Below are positions 24,047 to 25,798 of a stretch of DNA of 25,798 nt, piece by piece; position 1 is the stretch's first letter; every line of letters starts with the position of its first letter. The translations under genes and the position numbers were made by a program. The stretch comes from Gammaproteobacteria bacterium (GTDB lineage: Bacteria > Pseudomonadota > Gammaproteobacteria > Steroidobacterales > Rariloculaceae), in the NCBI GenBank assembly GCA_016927175.1, contig JAFGNC010000316.1, positions 1-25,798 of the forward strand, read 5' to 3'. The notes below the pieces were generated by a model, which saw only the letters and a program-made list of their open reading frames with translations, was not told the DNA's origin and searched no databases.

Positions 24047-24080
24047 AAAATCCTCACGCCGGATCATGCCACGTCCGACC

Positions 24081-25798
24081 TCACCGCACATCCTTTCCGC
24101 CGATCACGTCGGCCCAGCGCGGAGCGGCGTGCGCCGGCTCCATCTCGCCGCCGCGGTACCGCGCGAAATAGCCGCGATATGCGCGCATCGCCATCGGTCC
24201 GAACAGCAGCATGATCGGAATGTTCGCCCAAAGCATCACCCCGGTCCCGAAGGTCGAGAACAGATCGAGCTGATCCTGCGTCCGCACCAGCTGCACCGAT
24301 ACCAGGATCAGCAGGCAGTACACGACGCGGTAAGGCATCACGGCGCGCTGCCCGAGCAGATACACGATGCCCTGCTCGCCGTAGTAGCTCCAGGAGATGA
24401 TCGTCGAGAACGCGAACAGCCACGCCGTCAGCGGCACGATCCAGATTCCGAGGCCGGGCAGCACGCGGTCGAAGGACTTTGCCGTCAGCGTCGCACCTTT
24501 CAGATCGAAATAGACGCCCTCGACGGCGATCTTCGGCACGTCGCCCCGCGGAAGGCTGAAGCGGTCGAAATCCGCGGTCCAGCCGACGGCTTCGCTGCCG
24601 CGCAGCTCGCCGAACACACGGTGCCGCGCCATGCCCGTCTCCGCGTTGACGCCGGCTTCGACGATCAGAAAAACGATGCCGCCCTCGCGCATCTGCGACC
24701 GCGCCTCGACCTCGTCCGCGATGCGGAGCCGGACCGGCTCGACCTGCCACTCCTGCAGCCCGCCGGCCGTCAGGACGGGCGCGCCGTTCGCGACGACGGG
24801 CGCGATGTCGGGCGCGGTATCGTAGACGAGCGCGGGCGCGCGGTTCCACGCGCCGCTCAGCAGGATCACGAGGCCGGTCAGCGTGCAGACGACGAGAGTA
24901 TCGATGAACGGCTCGAGGCCTGCCACGACGCCTTCGCGAACGGGCTCGTCCGTCTTGGCCGCCGAATGCGCGATCGGCGCGGAGCCCTGCCCGGCTTCGC
25001 TCGAGAACAGCGCACGCTGCATGCCCTTCAGGAAGCCGTAGCCGGCGGTGCCGCCGATGAAGGCGCCTGCGCCTTCGCTCGGCGAGAACGCCTCGACGAA
25101 GATCAGCGCGAACACCGCGGGCACCTCGCCGATGTTCGCGATCACGACGAACAGGGCCGCGAGCACGTAGACGCCGCACATGAACGGCACGATCCGGCCG
25201 GCGACCTCTCCGATCCTGCGGATGCCCCCAACGATGACCGCGCCGACCGCGAGCGTCAGCACGAGCCCCGCGATCCACTGCGGCACGCCGAAGTACGTGA
25301 AGGAGATATCGGCGACGTTCCAGGCCTGAAACATGTTGCCGCCGGTGATCGTCGAGACGAGCAGCGTCAGGCAGAAGATGCCGCCGACGATCGTGCCGAG
25401 CGGCGCCAGCGCCGGGTTCAGCGCCGCGAAGCCGCGCCGCGCGACCCACATCGGGCCGCCGTGCGGATTGTTCGGATCGGACGTATCGCGAAACAGCATG
25501 GACTGCGTGACCTCGGTCATTTTCAGCGCCATGCCGACGATGCCGACGACCCACATCCAGAACAGGGCGCCGGGTCCGCCGATCGAAATCGCGATCGCGA
25601 CGCCGGCGACGTTGCCGAGCCCGACCGTCGCGGACAGCGCCGTGGACAGGGCCTGGAAGTGGTTGATCGCGCCGGGGTCGCCTTTGTCGTCGAATTTTCC
25701 GCGGACGACGGCCGTGCCGTGGGTCAGGGCGCGATATTGGCCGAAGCCGCTCCAGACGGTGAACAGCACGCCGACGCCGAGCACGGCCAGCACGCCGA
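24081..25798 (-). CDS. AGCS-family sodium:alanine/glycine symporter with inserted domain (N-terminus beyond window)
   Basis: An inner-membrane amino acid:cation symporter; about 571 residues are visible, and the N-terminal end is missing beyond the window edge. Family signatures are clear: GDPGAINHFQALSTALSATVGLGNVAGVAIAISIGGPGALFWMW, then GGPMWVARRG, FSSEAGQGSAPIAHSAA and FAFSTIISWSYYGEQ. Between two conserved membrane segments (LTGLVILLSGAW and the LGIWIVPLTAWLF helix) there is an extra soluble stretch of about 110-120 residues (visible positions about 317-440), rich in charged residues and beta-strand-like. Ordinary members have only a short loop there. The substrate cannot be read; alanine or glycine is the family default. 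The stop codon is 24081. The gene lies 213 bp upstream of the winged-helix gene on the same strand. Confidence 0.88.
   Translation of the reverse strand, partial: GVLAVLGVGVLFTVWSGFGQYRALTHGTAVVRGKFDDKGDPGAINHFQALSTALSATVGLGNVAGVAIAISIGGPGALFWMWVVGIVGMALKMTEVTQSMLFRDTSDPNNPHGGPMWVARRGFAALNPALAPLGTIVGGIFCLTLLVSTITGGNMFQAWNVADISFTYFGVPQWIAGLVLTLAVGAVIVGGIRRIGEVAGRIVPFMCGVYVLAALFVVIANIGEVPAVFALIFVEAFSPSEGAGAFIGGTAGYGFLKGMQRALFSSEAGQGSAPIAHSAAKTDEPVREGVVAGLEPFIDTLVVCTLTGLVILLSGAWNRAPALVYDTAPDIAPVVANGAPVLTAGGLQEWQVEPVRLRIADEVEARSQMREGGIVFLIVEAGVNAETGMARHRVFGELRGSEAVGWTADFDRFSLPRGDVPKIAVEGVYFDLKGATLTAKSFDRVLPGLGIWIVPLTAWLFAFSTIISWSYYGEQGIVYLLGQRAVMPYRVVYCLLILVSVQLVRTQDQLDLFSTFGTGVMLWANIPIMLLFGPMAMRAYRGYFARYRGGEMEPAHAAPRWADVIGGKDVR

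Noticed and set aside
1..25798. tRNA, rRNA, prophage, toxin-antitoxin or defence genes
   Set aside because: I looked for these on both strands and found no sequence that supports any of them.

Overview
This is a GC-rich, gene-dense stretch of bacterial chromosome holding 18 protein-coding genes. The first and last genes run off the window edges. The gene set suggests a gammaproteobacterium: an RpoH-type heat-shock sigma factor, a UB2H-type bifunctional PBP1b, an AsmA protein and a PA2779/PA2778-like pair. I cannot name a genus. I see no tRNA, rRNA, CRISPR array, transposase, phage or plasmid gene, so this looks like core chromosome with a few lineage-specific genes.

Layout. (1) 1-1420: a small heat-shock protein gene (minus, partial) diverges from an rpoH-type sigma-32 gene. 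A perfect palindrome between them supplies two mirrored sigma-32-like promoters. (2) 1478-3790: an octaheme cytochrome c with HEAT-like and TPR repeats, whose 3' end overlaps panD on the other strand. (3) 8317-3750, minus strand: aldo/keto reductase, Nramp-related transporter, acyl-CoA ligase, then panD (aspartate decarboxylase). The transporter and ligase genes are 13 bp apart. A strong hairpin separates the ligase from panD. (4) 8476-13839, plus strand: AsmA-family envelope protein, then PBP1b (mrcB). (5) 13996-15430: a PA2779-like small membrane protein and a PA2778-like cysteine-peptidase/TPR lipoprotein. (6) 16136-15462: an exported PRC-barrel protein, divergent from a LysR regulator (16443-17351).

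(7) 17393-17517: a REP-like nested inverted repeat lies between the convergent lysR and leuA genes. (8) leuA (2-isopropylmalate synthase, minus) diverges from an Lrp/AsnC regulator gene across an AT-rich intergenic region with a near-perfect operator-like palindrome. (9) A 14-bp tandem repeat, then an exported beta-propeller protein and a monoheme cytochrome c in one minus-strand unit. (10) A CtlX-type citrulline/arginine-family hydrolase converges, with overlapping stop codons, on a membrane-anchored winged-helix protein of CadC/ToxR topology. (11) An AGCS-type amino acid:cation symporter with an unusual extra domain runs off the right edge.

The common themes are envelope biology (PBP1b, AsmA, PRC-barrel, PA2778/2779-like pair, lipoproteins), periplasmic electron transfer (octaheme and monoheme cytochromes) and amino-acid/CoA metabolism (leuA, panD, CtlX, AGCS symporter, acyl-CoA ligase). 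I found no unmistakable new system. The best leads are the mirrored heat-shock promoter palindrome, the Nramp relative lacking the usual metal-binding motif, the symporter with an inserted domain, the beta-propeller/cytochrome pair, and the one-component membrane regulator beside CtlX.
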